Positions 8,940-18,008 of a stretch of 64,000 nucleotides of DNA are shown piece after piece. Location of the stretch: assembly GCF_004348895.1 (NCBI RefSeq), contig NZ_RRZK01000024.1, forward strand, positions 1 to 64,000, written 5' to 3'. The translations under genes and the position numbers were made by a program. Within the stretch, counting starts at the first letter, position 1. Each line of letters begins with the position of its first letter. Origin of the DNA: Pseudomonas vancouverensis. GTDB lineage: Bacteria; Pseudomonadota; Gammaproteobacteria; Pseudomonadales; Pseudomonadaceae. The notes beneath the pieces were generated by a model, which had not been told where the DNA came from, ran no database searches, and worked only from the letters and a program-made list of their open reading frames with translations.

Positions 8940-9734
8940 TTGCTTATCGAGTCCCGCCGTCGCGCTTATTTGAACGCCATGCAGGTGGTCAATTGGCTGC
9001 CGCGCACCGAATTGCCCTTTGCCGCGCCTTCCCGGCCAGAGCTGCTGGAGATGCCCGAGCCGGCTGTTGTCGCGCCCGTGGTGCCGGCACCTGCGGCTGA
9101 AGCGGCCGTGGCGACTGCGGCACCCGTGGTAAAACCGGCGGAGCGGGTCAAGATCGAAGTGCCGCGGCCTTCGCTGGCCAGCACCCGCACCGGGGCCAAA
9201 CCGGTGGAAGAGGCCGACGAGGCACCGGTGGTGGTCAAGGCGCCGGTCGTGCCGCCACCGCGTTTTGCCTTGCAACTGCTGCGCGCCGGACGTTGCCTGC
9301 TGCTGGTCGAGTTACCCACAGGCGAGTCGTTCCAGACCCGTGATCCCGCTTACCTGCTGCTCAAGGACATGTTGCGCGCCGCCGGCCTGCCAGACAGCCC
9401 GCAAATCGTCGGCGAACCGGTGCGCTGGCCGCTGCTGGTGCGGGGCAACATGGATCAGGGGCCTGACGCGGCCCGCGACTTCGTGCAAGGCTTCCTCTCT
9501 GTGCGCATGGAGGAAGCACCGTGTGTCTGCCTGTGGCTGATCGGCCTGCCCGCCGTGCGTTTTGCCGGGGAAGCCAACGCCGAATCCTTCAACCGCGAAC
9601 TTCAGATCGAAGGCCTCGGCTCTGCCTGGGCCTTGCCGGGCCTGGAACTATTAATGGAAGAGCCACAGCGTAAGGCTGATGTCTGGCAAGCCATGCGTCG
9701 GCTGATGGCGCGCTGGAAAGAATCGAATGAGTGA
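8940..9734 (+). CDS. holD: DNA polymerase III psi subunit (HolD), cryptic Pseudomonas type
   Basis: 264 aa from a TTG start; an ATG at 8979 is an alternative. The N-terminus, SRRRAYLNAMQVVNWLPR, resembles the chi-binding segment of E. coli psi (SRRDWQLQQLGITQWSLRR). A Pro/Ala/Val-rich low-complexity linker follows (about residues 35-105), then a compact C-terminal domain (FALQLLRAGRCLLLVELPTG onward). E. coli holD also lies directly upstream of rimI. I recall that P. aeruginosa psi was described as a cryptic, much longer protein encoded beside rimI, and this fits. It would link the clamp loader to chi and SSB. It overlaps rimI by 8 nt. Automated annotation often calls this protein hypothetical or TonB-like because of the proline-rich linker. 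Confidence 0.78.
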   Translation: MLIESRRRAYLNAMQVVNWLPRTELPFAAPSRPELLEMPEPAVVAPVVPAPAAEAAVATAAPVVKPAERVKIEVPRPSLASTRTGAKPVEEADEAPVVVKAPVVPPPRFALQLLRAGRCLLLVELPTGESFQTRDPAYLLLKDMLRAAGLPDSPQIVGEPVRWPLLVRGNMDQGPDAARDFVQGFLSVRMEEAPCVCLWLIGLPAVRFAGEANAESFNRELQIEGLGSAWALPGLELLMEEPQRKADVWQAMRRLMARWKESNE

Positions 9735-10179
9735 TGCTGTGTCGTTCCGCCCGATGACCGAGGCGGACCTGGAAAACGTGCTGAAGATCGAATACGCGGC
9801 CTACAGCCATCCCTGGACCCGCGGGATATTCCTCGATGGCCTGGGCAAGTACCAGATCTGGCTGATGTTCGAAGGCCAGCAGCAAGTGGGCCATGGTGTG
9901 GTGCAGATCATCCTCGACGAGGCGCACCTGCTGAACATCACGGTCAAACCGGAAAACCAGGGCCGCGGCCTGGGGCTGACGTTGCTGGAGCACCTGATGT
10001 CGATCGCCTACAAAGCGGATGCACGGGAGTGCTTCCTGGAAGTGCGCGACAGCAATACCGCAGCCTTCAAGCTGTATGAGCGCTACGGCTTCAACGAGAT
10101 CGGCCGGCGTCGGGATTACTACCCGGCAGTAGGCGGGCGTGAAGATGCCGTCGTTATGGCCTGCACCTTGGTTGATTAA
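9727..10179 (+). CDS. rimI: ribosomal protein S18-alanine N-acetyltransferase
   Basis: 150-aa GNAT enzyme that acetylates the N-terminal alanine of ribosomal protein S18. The acetyl-CoA pyrophosphate loop is visible as ENQGRGLGLTLLEHL (about residues 78-92), followed by the family block ECFLEVRDSNTAAFKLYERYGF and the RimI tail RRRDYYP. Length is normal. It overlaps holD by 8 nt, so the two are co-translated, as in enterobacteria. Confidence 0.95.
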   Translation: MSDAVSFRPMTEADLENVLKIEYAAYSHPWTRGIFLDGLGKYQIWLMFEGQQQVGHGVVQIILDEAHLLNITVKPENQGRGLGLTLLEHLMSIAYKADARECFLEVRDSNTAAFKLYERYGFNEIGRRRDYYPAVGGREDAVVMACTLVD

Positions 10180-10190
10180 GGGTTAAAGCT

Positions 10191-10264
10191 TTCGCGAGCA
10201 AGTCCGCACACACAACGCGGTGTACGACTCAAAATCTGTGGGAGCGAGCTTGCTCGCGATGGCG
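10191..10264. repeat. REP palindrome after rimI, with degenerate partner
   Basis: A complete extragenic palindrome of the TGTGGGAGCGAGCTTGCTCGCGATGGCG family lies at 10237-10264. A decayed inverted copy (CGCGAGCAAGTCCGCAC) lies at about 10193-10209. Same family as the repeats near 13378, 33142 and 45834. Confidence 0.8.
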
Positions 10265-10284
10265 TCTGAACAGGCACTAAAGAT

Positions 10285-10689
10285 CTAACGCTTACCATCC
10301 ATCGGATCCCGCCGCGCCAGCTCCGCTTCGTCCAGGCCGTTGCCACCGCCGATATCATCTTCATCGACGATACTCAAATCCCAGTCCGCGCGGTTATCTT
10401 CACCGGCTTCCCGGGCGTCCCGCGCACCGTCTTCGCGGATCAGCGTTTGCGGGCTCATGTCGTCGTCGGTCGGTTCATGGTCAGCGGTCGAGGCGCCGGT
10501 CATGCCGGCTTCACGCACACGCTGGCGGGGCATCAGTTGCTCGCGCTCCTTGTCGGGCAATTCGTCACCGATCTTGGCACTCGGTTCGTCGGCATCGAAA
10601 TCCAGCTCATGCACCGAGCCCATGCGATCTTCGTTATCATCGATGGGCTCGGGCTGCACCGCATCGAACGGACGTCGTGAATCAGTCAT
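10285..10689 (-). CDS. acidic, probably disordered conserved protein
   Basis: 134 aa, very rich in Asp, Glu, Arg and Pro, without hydrophobic segments. Blocks such as DFDADEPSAKIGDELPDKEREQ and DWDLSIVDEDDIGGGNGLDEAEL suggest an intrinsically disordered protein. Similar Pseudomonas proteins are sometimes named 'serine kinase/phosphatase' in databases; I see no kinase or phosphatase motif that supports it. It is divergent from the carbonic anhydrase gene. Function unknown. Confidence 0.7.
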   Translation of the reverse strand: MTDSRRPFDAVQPEPIDDNEDRMGSVHELDFDADEPSAKIGDELPDKEREQLMPRQRVREAGMTGASTADHEPTDDDMSPQTLIREDGARDAREAGEDNRADWDLSIVDEDDIGGGNGLDEAELARRDPMDGKR

Positions 10690-10854
10690 GGCAATTCCTC
10701 ATACTGTGGGCCTTACTTAGGTGGACCCACCAGGCTGATGAGAATTCCACCGGCATGGCGCGCCAGACCTGGCATCCGGGTATCTGCACTTTCCGCGTGA
10801 CCCCGACGGGCGGTCGTCTGTCAAAACAGCGCATCATTCTCGAGGCTTCATTGC

Positions 10855-11499
10855 ATGAACGAATTACAAGATCTGATTGATAACAACGAGCGCTGGGCTG
10901 CTGCGATCAAAGAAGAAGATCCTGACTTCTTCGCCAAGCTGGCCCGCCAACAGACCCCGGAGTATCTGTGGATCGGCTGTTCCGACGCCCGCGTGCCGGC
11001 GAACGAGATTGTTGGCATGTTGCCCGGCGACCTGTTCGTACACCGCAACGTGGCCAACGTGGTGTTGCACACCGACTTGAACTGCCTGTCGGTCATCCAG
11101 TACGCCGTCGATGTGCTCAAGGTCAAACACATCCTCGTCACCGGCCACTATGGCTGCGGCGGCGTGCGGGCTTCGATGCAGGATCGCCAGTTCGGCCTGA
11201 TCGATGGCTGGCTGCGTTCGATTCGCGATCTTTATTATGAGAAACGCGAAGAGTTGGCCCAATACGCCACTGAAGAAGAGCGCGTGGACCGCCTCTGCGA
11301 ACTCAACGTGATTCAGCAAGTGGCCAACGTCGGCCATACCAGCATCGTGCAGAACGCCTGGCACCGTGGCCAGAGCCTGTCGATCCACGGCTGCATCTAT
11401 GGCATCAAGGACGGTCGCTGGAAGAGCCTCAACGCGACGATCAGCGGTTTCGAACAACTGCCGCCGCAGTACCGTCTGCGTCCGATCGACCCACAGTAG
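10855..11499 (+). CDS. can: beta-carbonic anhydrase
   Basis: 214 aa, hydrates CO2 to bicarbonate. The zinc ligands and catalytic dyad are all present at the positions of E. coli Can: Cys42, Asp44-x-Arg46 (CSDAR), His98 and Cys101 (GHYGCGG). Cytoplasmic, no signal peptide. Start supported by CGAGG upstream of the ATG. A monocistronic gene with its own terminator. It should supply bicarbonate for carboxylases. Confidence 0.96.
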   Translation: MNELQDLIDNNERWAAAIKEEDPDFFAKLARQQTPEYLWIGCSDARVPANEIVGMLPGDLFVHRNVANVVLHTDLNCLSVIQYAVDVLKVKHILVTGHYGCGGVRASMQDRQFGLIDGWLRSIRDLYYEKREELAQYATEEERVDRLCELNVIQQVANVGHTSIVQNAWHRGQSLSIHGCIYGIKDGRWKSLNATISGFEQLPPQYRLRPIDPQ

Positions 11500-11523
11500 G
11501 CCAGCGACCAGATCGCTAAAGAC

Positions 11524-11566
11524 AACGGTCTTCGCCTGTCATGGCTGACGGGCGAAGACCGTTGGT
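11524..11566. terminator. terminator between can and the phosphoesterase gene
   Basis: ACGGTCTTCGCC pairs with GGCGAAGACCGT around a loop of about 14 nt, followed by TGGTCGTTTT. It serves can; the convergent gene ends at 11589 and may share it. Confidence 0.8.
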
Positions 11567-11588
11567 CGTTTTCGGACGCTGAGTGAAC

Positions 11589-13289
11589 TCAGGTCGGGAA
11601 GTGCAGGGCATTGGTCAGGTCGCCCATGGGCGTTTGCCCGCGGGCGATCATCGCGTCGTCGCGCTGCTTGAGCCCGTCGAGTTTCTCCAGCTGGAACACC
11701 CGGGTGATCAGGCGCAGGATCGACGCCGTGTCATACACCGTATGATCGACGGTGCCTCCGCGGGAAAACGGCGATACCACCAGTGCCGGTACCCGTGAGC
11801 CCGGTCCCCAGCGATCCCCCTTGGGCGGGGCGACGTGATCCCACCAGCCACCGTTCTCATCGACAGTGACGATCACCACCATGTTTTTCCACTGCGGACT
11901 GTCTTGCAGCACTTTCAGTGCGCGCACGATGTGCCGGTCCCCGGATGCTACGTCGGCGTAACCGGCGTGCATGTTGAGGTTGCCCTGGGGTTTGTAGAAG
12001 CTCACCGCTGGCAATTTTCCCGCTTCGGCATCGGCGAAAAAACGGTTGGTGCTCGATTCGTCTCCCAGCCCGCCATCGCGCAGGCGCTTGTTGCGCTCTT
12101 CCGGATGCTCGGGGCCCTGGCGGGTGAAGTAGTTGAACGGTTGATGGTGATACTGGAAGTTGGGAATCTTCGGAATGCCCCCGGAATCCTTGTACTGATC
12201 CAGCGTCGCTTGCCACGCACCGGCGTACCAGGCCCAGTTGATGTTCTTCTTCGAGAGCTTGTCGCCAATGTGCTCGTGGTTCTGAGGAACCATGACATTG
12301 GGCAGGTCCGGTTTTGAGTAATCCGGACGCTGCGGGTCGCGAATCCAGGTCGGCCAGTACGGTGGAGCGAGGGTGTTGACCCCGTAACCATCCGGCGTCA
12401 GTGCGCTGGGGCCGAATTGCGGCGGGCCGGTCATGGCACTGGCGGGGGACTTCTCCAGCGGTTTGAGGCGCGGATCGGCCGGGTCGTCGCTTTGCAGCGT
12501 GGCGATTTGCGTCTTGGCCACCGAATTGGCCGCGTCCGGGTAGAAAGGCGCGGTGGCGCTGATCAGGTATTGATGGTTGAGGAACGATCCGCCGAAGGCG
12601 CCCTGAAAGAAATTGTCGCAGAGCACGAAATCCCGGGCGACGTCCCATAGCCGCAGGGAGTAGCGACTCTGTGCGTAGTGACCCATGGTCAAGCCACCGG
12701 AGTCGGCCCAGGCAACAAAGCCGTCATTCTTGCCGCCATTGATCTGCATCTGGTTTTGATAGAACACGTGCCACAGGTCGCGAGTGACCAGACCGAGTGG
12801 CAGGTCTTCCGCATTCGGCCCCTTCAACGCGAACGGCGCATTGGGCAGGTGTTCCTGGAATTGGGTCTCGTTGGGGTACGTCACGCCGTCGAGGGTTTGC
12901 GGACCGATCTGCAACACACCGCCCCAAACCGGAGGCAAGGTCTGCAACAGGCTGCCATCGCGATCGCGCTGCTGATAGTCGGCGGGCGTGAGTGCCGACA
13001 GCGGTTTTTCAACGCCCGGGAAATCACCGAACAGGTTATTGAAGCTGCGGTTTTCGGCGTAGATCACCACCACAGTCTTCACGTGGTCCTGAAGGGCTTG
13101 GTCCAGTTCAGCGGGTGACAGGGGACGTTCGGCGGTTTTGTCTGAATCGTTACTTTGATCGCCATGGGCACTGAGGGCCACACCGGCGCCGAGTACGGCG
13201 ACGCCGCCGAGGAAGCGGCGGCGACTGGTGTCTACCGGGTGGTCGGATTCGGGCGAGGGTGCTTCGGTGCCGTCTGTTTCGTTGCTCAT
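11589..13289 (-). CDS. Tat-exported phosphoesterase / acid phosphatase (AcpA, PLC family)
   Basis: 566 aa. A twin-arginine signal is visible (TSRRRFLGG, residues 21-29, then a hydrophobic run to about 43), so the folded enzyme is exported by Tat. The mature protein starts the phosphoesterase fold with VVVIYAENRSFNNLFGDFPG, the metal-site motif of the phospholipase C/AcpA family. A second block, VIVTVDENGGWWDHVAPP, holds further metal ligands near the C-terminus. Likely hydrolyses phosphomonoesters or phospholipid head groups in the periplasm. Substrate cannot be read from sequence. Starts at ATG 13289 and stands alone. Confidence 0.85.
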   Translation of the reverse strand: MSNETDGTEAPSPESDHPVDTSRRRFLGGVAVLGAGVALSAHGDQSNDSDKTAERPLSPAELDQALQDHVKTVVVIYAENRSFNNLFGDFPGVEKPLSALTPADYQQRDRDGSLLQTLPPVWGGVLQIGPQTLDGVTYPNETQFQEHLPNAPFALKGPNAEDLPLGLVTRDLWHVFYQNQMQINGGKNDGFVAWADSGGLTMGHYAQSRYSLRLWDVARDFVLCDNFFQGAFGGSFLNHQYLISATAPFYPDAANSVAKTQIATLQSDDPADPRLKPLEKSPASAMTGPPQFGPSALTPDGYGVNTLAPPYWPTWIRDPQRPDYSKPDLPNVMVPQNHEHIGDKLSKKNINWAWYAGAWQATLDQYKDSGGIPKIPNFQYHHQPFNYFTRQGPEHPEERNKRLRDGGLGDESSTNRFFADAEAGKLPAVSFYKPQGNLNMHAGYADVASGDRHIVRALKVLQDSPQWKNMVVIVTVDENGGWWDHVAPPKGDRWGPGSRVPALVVSPFSRGGTVDHTVYDTASILRLITRVFQLEKLDGLKQRDDAMIARGQTPMGDLTNALHFPT

Positions 13290-13377
13290 GTCGAACCCCG
13301 TTTCAATCGAATTGTTTCGATATATTTCGGCCGGACGCTAGCAAGGGATTGTGACAGGCAGGTGACAGCGCAAACCC

Positions 13378-13467
13378 TGTGGGAGCGAGCTTGCTCGCGA
13401 TAGCGCTTTGTCTGTCACATCAACTCTGGATGTGCCGCCGTCGTCGTGAGCGGGCTCGCTCCCATAG
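13378..13467. repeat. REP doublet (REPIN-like)
   Basis: TGTGGGAGCGAGCTTGCTCGCGATAGCG at 13378-13405 faces an inverted, shorter copy (GAGCGGGCTCGCTCCCA, about 13449-13465). The two can fold into a long hairpin. Located between the phosphoesterase start and the end of the transporter gene. Confidence 0.85.
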
Positions 13468-13493
13468 GGAACAATGCCATCAACCCGAGACGG

Positions 13494-14912
13494 TCAAGGC
13501 ATCACTGGCGGTGTATAGGCCAGCGTCGTCCCCAATGCCCACAGCAGAAACAGCACCAGCGGCGTGTGCACCAGCAATTGCACGAACGAGAAGCCGATCA
13601 GGTCCCGCGCCTTCAACCCCAGCACACCCAGCAACGGCAGCATGTAGAACGGGTTGATCAGGTTCGGCAGGGCTTCGGCGGCGTTGTAGATCTGCACCGC
13701 CCAACCGAGGTGATAGTTCAGATCGGTGGCCACTTGCATCACGTACGGTGCTTCGATGATCCACTTGCCGCCACCGGACGGAATGAAGAAGCCGAGGATC
13801 GCCGAGTACACGCCCATCAGCAGCGCATAGGTGTCGTGGGAGGCGATGCTGACGAAAAAGGTCGAGATGTGATGGGCCAGGGTCTGGGCATCGGCGCCCT
13901 TGACCGTGGTCATCAGCGCGGCAATGGAGCCGTACAGCGGGAACTGAATCAACACGCCGGTGGTGGTCGGTACCGCGCGGGACACCGCGTCGAGGAAGCT
14001 GCGCGGGCGCCAGTGCAGCAGCGCACCGACCATGATGAACAGGAAGTTGTAGGTGTTCAGGCCGGAGATCGCACTGATGGCCGGTTTGGTCGAAAACTCA
14101 TGGAACAACCAGCCGGCCGCCAGCAGCACCAGCAGGATGATCAACAGCGGGCTGTGTTCCAGCCACTCGCCCGGACGCGTACGCGGTTGCAGCGGTGGCA
14201 GATTGAAACTCGGGTCGACGCCGCACGCCTCGGCGTCACGGGCAGTATTCGGGCCGGGGGCGGTGGCGTAGGCGATGATCAGCGAGATGACGATCAGGGC
14301 CAGCAGCATTACCCCGGATTGCCAGAGAAAGATGGTTTGGGTGAACGGAATCACCCCGGTGATCGACAGGATCGACGGTGGCAGGCTGGCCGGGTTGGCC
14401 TGCAACTGCGCGGCGGACGACGACAGGCCCAGGGCCCACACCGCGCCAAGCCCCAGGTAGGCGGCGGCGCCAGCGGCGCGGTAGTCCATCTTCAGATCGG
14501 TGCGACGGGCGAGGGCGCGTACCAGCAAGCCGCCGAACACCAGCGACAGACCCCAATTGAGCAGCGAGGCAACCATCGAGATCAACGCCACCCAGGCCAC
14601 GGCGGAGCGGCCGTTTTTCGGGATTTTCGCCAAACGATCGATCAGCTTCACGGCCGGTGGCGAACTGGCCACCACATAACCGCCGATCACCACGAAGGCC
14701 ATCTGCATGGTGAAGGGGATCAGGCTCCAGTAACCGTCACCAAAAGCCATCGCGGCGTCGGTGGGCTTGGCACCCATGGCCAGGGTCGCGAGGGCGACGA
14801 TAATCACCGCCAGGGCGGCAAACACCCAGGAGTCGGGGAACCAGCGTTCGGCAAAACTTGAGCAACGCAAAGCAAAGCGGGCAGAGCGGCTATCTTCGAT
14901 ATCAGCGGCCAC
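13494..14912 (-). CDS. AtoE-type short-chain fatty acid transporter
   Basis: 472 aa from a GTG start preceded by GAGGT. About a dozen hydrophobic segments; belongs to the AtoE/TIGR00366 family (short-chain fatty acid or acetoacetate uptake). Characteristic blocks are MQMAFVVIGGYVVASSPPAVKLI, NWGLSLVFGGLLVRALARR and FFIPSGGGKWIIEAPYV. E. coli AtoE takes up short-chain fatty acids with the ato genes; no ato catabolic genes lie next to it here, so the physiological substrate is open. Divergent from the MFS gene. Confidence 0.85.
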   Translation of the reverse strand: MAADIEDSRSARFALRCSSFAERWFPDSWVFAALAVIIVALATLAMGAKPTDAAMAFGDGYWSLIPFTMQMAFVVIGGYVVASSPPAVKLIDRLAKIPKNGRSAVAWVALISMVASLLNWGLSLVFGGLLVRALARRTDLKMDYRAAGAAAYLGLGAVWALGLSSSAAQLQANPASLPPSILSITGVIPFTQTIFLWQSGVMLLALIVISLIIAYATAPGPNTARDAEACGVDPSFNLPPLQPRTRPGEWLEHSPLLIILLVLLAAGWLFHEFSTKPAISAISGLNTYNFLFIMVGALLHWRPRSFLDAVSRAVPTTTGVLIQFPLYGSIAALMTTVKGADAQTLAHHISTFFVSIASHDTYALLMGVYSAILGFFIPSGGGKWIIEAPYVMQVATDLNYHLGWAVQIYNAAEALPNLINPFYMLPLLGVLGLKARDLIGFSFVQLLVHTPLVLFLLWALGTTLAYTPPVMP

Positions 14913-15112
14913 GGGGGTACCTCGGATTTTTTATGTTTGTTGTGGTCTTCGGGGCGACTCGGCCCGTTCGGACAGACGCCAACATTAATTCAACCGGACT
15001 TATTTTGTGACCTTGTTTTACGGCTATGGGACTTTGGTCTAACGGGTTGTCCCCCGACGTTTTTGCGTAGACCATGGGCGCCTTGGTTTTTGCCTGTGCC
15101 AGAGTGCTTTTC

Positions 15113-16426
15113 ATGACTGCCAACACCGACACGCGCCCGGCGCCGTTCAGCCGCTCGGACTACAAGACCCTGGGGCTTGCCGCCCTCGGCGGGGCGCTGG
15201 AAATCTACGACTTCATCATTTTCGTGTTCTTTGCGCTGACGCTGAGCCAACTGTTCTTCCCACCGGAAATGCCGGAGTGGCTGCGCCTGCTGCAAAGCTT
15301 CGGGATCTTCGTCACCGGTTACCTGGCGCGGCCATTGGGCGGCATCCTGATGGCGCATTTCGCCGACCGCCTGGGCCGCAAGAAAGTCTTCAGCCTGAGC
15401 ATCCTGATGATGGCGCTGCCGTGCCTGCTGATCGGGATCATGCCGACCTACGCGCAAATCGGCTATTTCGCTCCCTTGCTGCTGTTGGCCCTGCGGATTC
15501 TGCAAGGGGCGGCGGTGGGCGGCGAAGTGCCCAGTGCCTGGGTGTTCGTCGCCGAACATGCGCCCGCCGGCCATCGCGGTTACGCACTGGGCTTTTTACA
15601 GGCGGGGCTGACGTTCGGCTATCTGATAGGGGCGCTGGTGGCGACCTTTCTGGCGCAGATTTTCACCCCGGAGCAAATACTCGATTACGCCTGGCGTTAT
15701 CCGTTCCTGCTCGGCGGTGTTTTCGGCGTGATTGGCGTTTATCTGCGCCGCTGGCTGAGCGAAACCCCGGTGTTCATGGCCATGCAGACCCAGCGCGAAA
15801 CGGCTGTCGAATTGCCGTTGCGCACGGTGCTGCGTGAACATCGCCTGGCCATACTGCCGGCGATGATCCTCACCTGCGTACTGACTTCGGCGGTGGTGGT
15901 GTTCGTGGTCATCACCCCGACCATGATGCAGAAAACCTTCGGCATGACCGCCAGCCACACCTTCGGCCTGAGCGCCTGGGGCATTGTGTTCCTGAACATC
16001 GGTTGCGTGCTTGCCGGCCTGCTGGTCGACCGGATTGGCGCCTGGCGCACAGTGATGCTGTACAGCCTGCTGCTGCCGTTGGGCATCGCCGTGTTGTACG
16101 GCTGCCTGATCCTCGGCGCTGAGTGGATCGGCCTGGCCTACGCGTTGGCGGGGCTGGCCTGCGGCGTGGTGGGCGCGGTGCCGTCGGTGATGGTCAGCCT
16201 GTTTCCGCCGCGAATTCGCGTGTCGGGCATTTCCTTCACCTACAACATTGCCTACGCCGCCTGGGCGAGTGTCACGCCGCTGTTGTTGATTGGCTTGATG
16301 CCTTGGAGCCCATGGATCTGCGTGATCTTCTGCGCGGTGATGGGCGCCGTGGGCGTGGTCAGCGCGGCGTATTTCGGCGCGCGGATGCCTCATGTTGGCA
16401 ACCGTCGTGCGGCGCCCTGTGTGTGA
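15113..16426 (+). CDS. MFS transporter, metabolite:H+ symporter family
   Basis: 437 aa from the internal ATG at 15113 (MTANTDTRPAPFSRSDYK), which gives the usual family N-terminus; an upstream ATG at 15074 adds 13 residues of unlikely sequence. Twelve TM segments, with the MHS-family loop 2-3 motif HFADRLGRKKVFSLS and ALRILQGAAVGGEVPSAWVFVAEHAP. The family includes ProP, KgtP and citrate/shikimate carriers. The substrate is not evident. Divergent from the AtoE-like gene. Confidence 0.85.
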   Translation: MTANTDTRPAPFSRSDYKTLGLAALGGALEIYDFIIFVFFALTLSQLFFPPEMPEWLRLLQSFGIFVTGYLARPLGGILMAHFADRLGRKKVFSLSILMMALPCLLIGIMPTYAQIGYFAPLLLLALRILQGAAVGGEVPSAWVFVAEHAPAGHRGYALGFLQAGLTFGYLIGALVATFLAQIFTPEQILDYAWRYPFLLGGVFGVIGVYLRRWLSETPVFMAMQTQRETAVELPLRTVLREHRLAILPAMILTCVLTSAVVVFVVITPTMMQKTFGMTASHTFGLSAWGIVFLNIGCVLAGLLVDRIGAWRTVMLYSLLLPLGIAVLYGCLILGAEWIGLAYALAGLACGVVGAVPSVMVSLFPPRIRVSGISFTYNIAYAAWASVTPLLLIGLMPWSPWICVIFCAVMGAVGVVSAAYFGARMPHVGNRRAAPCV

Positions 16427-16602
16427 AAGACCTGCTCAACGTGAGCCCCGGACCTGAGGCCTTGTTCAGGTCCGAATGGCCCGACCTGACAGGCCTCGAA
16501 CTATTTTTTCAGGACAATCTGAAACTCGCTTAAGAAAATGTCTACGAGGCCGATGGTTAGGCTGCATGCCGCTTTCCATTCCTGTCCATCGGTACTTTCC
16601 TC

Positions 16603-17919
16603 ATGTTCAATAAACGCTTGAAGCAGGAGCTGTCGGCTCTTCGTGAAGAACTCTCCAGCCTCCAGCAGGTGCGGGACAGCCTGGAAAGCGAAATGCTGGT
16701 GCTGACCCTCGACACCGATGGCCGGGTGCAGTCGGTGAACCAGAACTTCCTCGACGAGATGCACTACAAGCGCACGGACCTGGTCGGGCGTCATATCCAT
16801 GACATCGTCCCGGAGCATGTGAAGAAGGATGAATTTCAGCTGCGCTTCAACAATGCGCTGACCCGTGGCGAACACTTTGCCGGCGCCGTGCGATTGTTGC
16901 GCGGTACGGGCGAAGAAGCGTGGTTGCGTTCGATTGTGCAACCGGTGCGCTCGGCACAAGGGCGCATCCAGCACTTCTCGATCTTCTCCAGCGACCTGAC
17001 CCGTACCATCGAATCGTCCCGGGAACACGAGAACCTGATCGGCGCGCTGGTGCGCTCGACGGCGGTGATCGAGTTTGACCTGAACGGCATCGTGTTGACG
17101 GCCAACGACCGCTTCCTCAATGGCATGGGCTACAGCCTGGCGCAAATCAAAGGCAAACATCACCGCATGTTTTGTGAACCGGCGGAAGCCAGCAGCGCCG
17201 AATATCAGAACTTCTGGCGTCGGCTCAATGCTGGCGAGTACGTGGCGGCCCGTTTCAAGCGAGTCGACAGCCACGGGCGTTCGGTCTGGCTGGAGGCGTC
17301 CTACAACCCGGTACTCGATGCCAATAACGTGCTGTACAAAGTGGTGAAGTTCGCCACCGTGATCACCGATCAGGTCAACCAGGAACAAGCGGTCGCCGAA
17401 GCTGCCAACATTGCCTTCAGCACCTCCCAGCAAACCGACCAGACCGCGCAACGCGGCAACACGGTAGTGACCCAGGCTGTAGAGGTGATGCGTGACCTGG
17501 CCAAGCACATGCAAACCGCCGGCGATGGCATCGAGGCCTTGAACGAGCAGTCGCTGGTGATCGGCACCATTGTCAAAACCATCAGCGGCATTGCCGAGCA
17601 GACCAACCTGCTGGCGCTCAACGCGGCCATCGAAGCAGCTCGTGCCGGTGAGCAGGGGCGCGGGTTTGCCGTGGTCGCCGATGAGGTCCGGCAACTGGCT
17701 TCACGTACCAGTCAGGCCACCGACGAAATTGTCGTGGTGGTGCGCCAGAACCAGGAGATGGCACGCAACGCCGTGGCCTTGATGACCGACGGCAAACTTC
17801 AGGCCGAGCAGGGGCTGGCGCTGGCGGCGGAAGCGGGAACAGTGATCGTCGAGATCCAGGACGGCGCGCAGAAAGTGGTGAATGCGGTGGGGCAGTTCGC
17901 CAATCAGCTCAGCAGCTGA
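16603..17919 (+). CDS. soluble PAS-PAS methyl-accepting chemotaxis protein (BdlA/Aer-like)
   Basis: 438 aa with no membrane segment. Order: short coiled coil (2-25), PAS1 (about 28-130, LDTDGRVQSVNQNFLDEM), PAS2 (about 145-255, FDLNGIVLTANDRFLNGMGYSLAQIKGKHHRMFC), then an MCP signalling hairpin (about 262-435) containing the conserved tip ISGIAEQTNLLALNAAIEAARAGEQGRGFAVVADEVRQLASRT. The same architecture is found in P. aeruginosa BdlA, which controls biofilm dispersal. No C-terminal CheR-tethering pentapeptide. It has no che genes nearby. Ligand or redox cofactor cannot be told from sequence. Confidence 0.88.
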   Translation: MFNKRLKQELSALREELSSLQQVRDSLESEMLVLTLDTDGRVQSVNQNFLDEMHYKRTDLVGRHIHDIVPEHVKKDEFQLRFNNALTRGEHFAGAVRLLRGTGEEAWLRSIVQPVRSAQGRIQHFSIFSSDLTRTIESSREHENLIGALVRSTAVIEFDLNGIVLTANDRFLNGMGYSLAQIKGKHHRMFCEPAEASSAEYQNFWRRLNAGEYVAARFKRVDSHGRSVWLEASYNPVLDANNVLYKVVKFATVITDQVNQEQAVAEAANIAFSTSQQTDQTAQRGNTVVTQAVEVMRDLAKHMQTAGDGIEALNEQSLVIGTIVKTISGIAEQTNLLALNAAIEAARAGEQGRGFAVVADEVRQLASRTSQATDEIVVVVRQNQEMARNAVALMTDGKLQAEQGLALAAEAGTVIVEIQDGAQKVVNAVGQFANQLSS

Positions 17920-18008
17920 TTGTTGTCCGCCTCCAGGGTGGTGAGCCTGCTGGCTGCCACCTTTGTACGATGGCGTTACAATCGCCTCTTTGCCCAGGAG
18001 CAGACTTC

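Noticed and set aside
13378..13467. CRISPR-like repeat
   Set aside because: The repeats are palindromic pairs at separate gene ends without regular spacers, and no cas genes are present; they are REP elements.
13446..14861. 471-codon frame opposite the AtoE-like gene
   Set aside because: Antisense to a membrane protein; the product is full of Arg, Gln, His and Gly and has no fold signature.
17334..17339. Single TGTACA inside the chemoreceptor gene and others inside pqiB-like, permease and amidase genes
   Set aside because: Lone hexamers in coding sequence with no partner at 12 bp; expected by chance and by common Leu-Tyr or Tyr-Lys codons.
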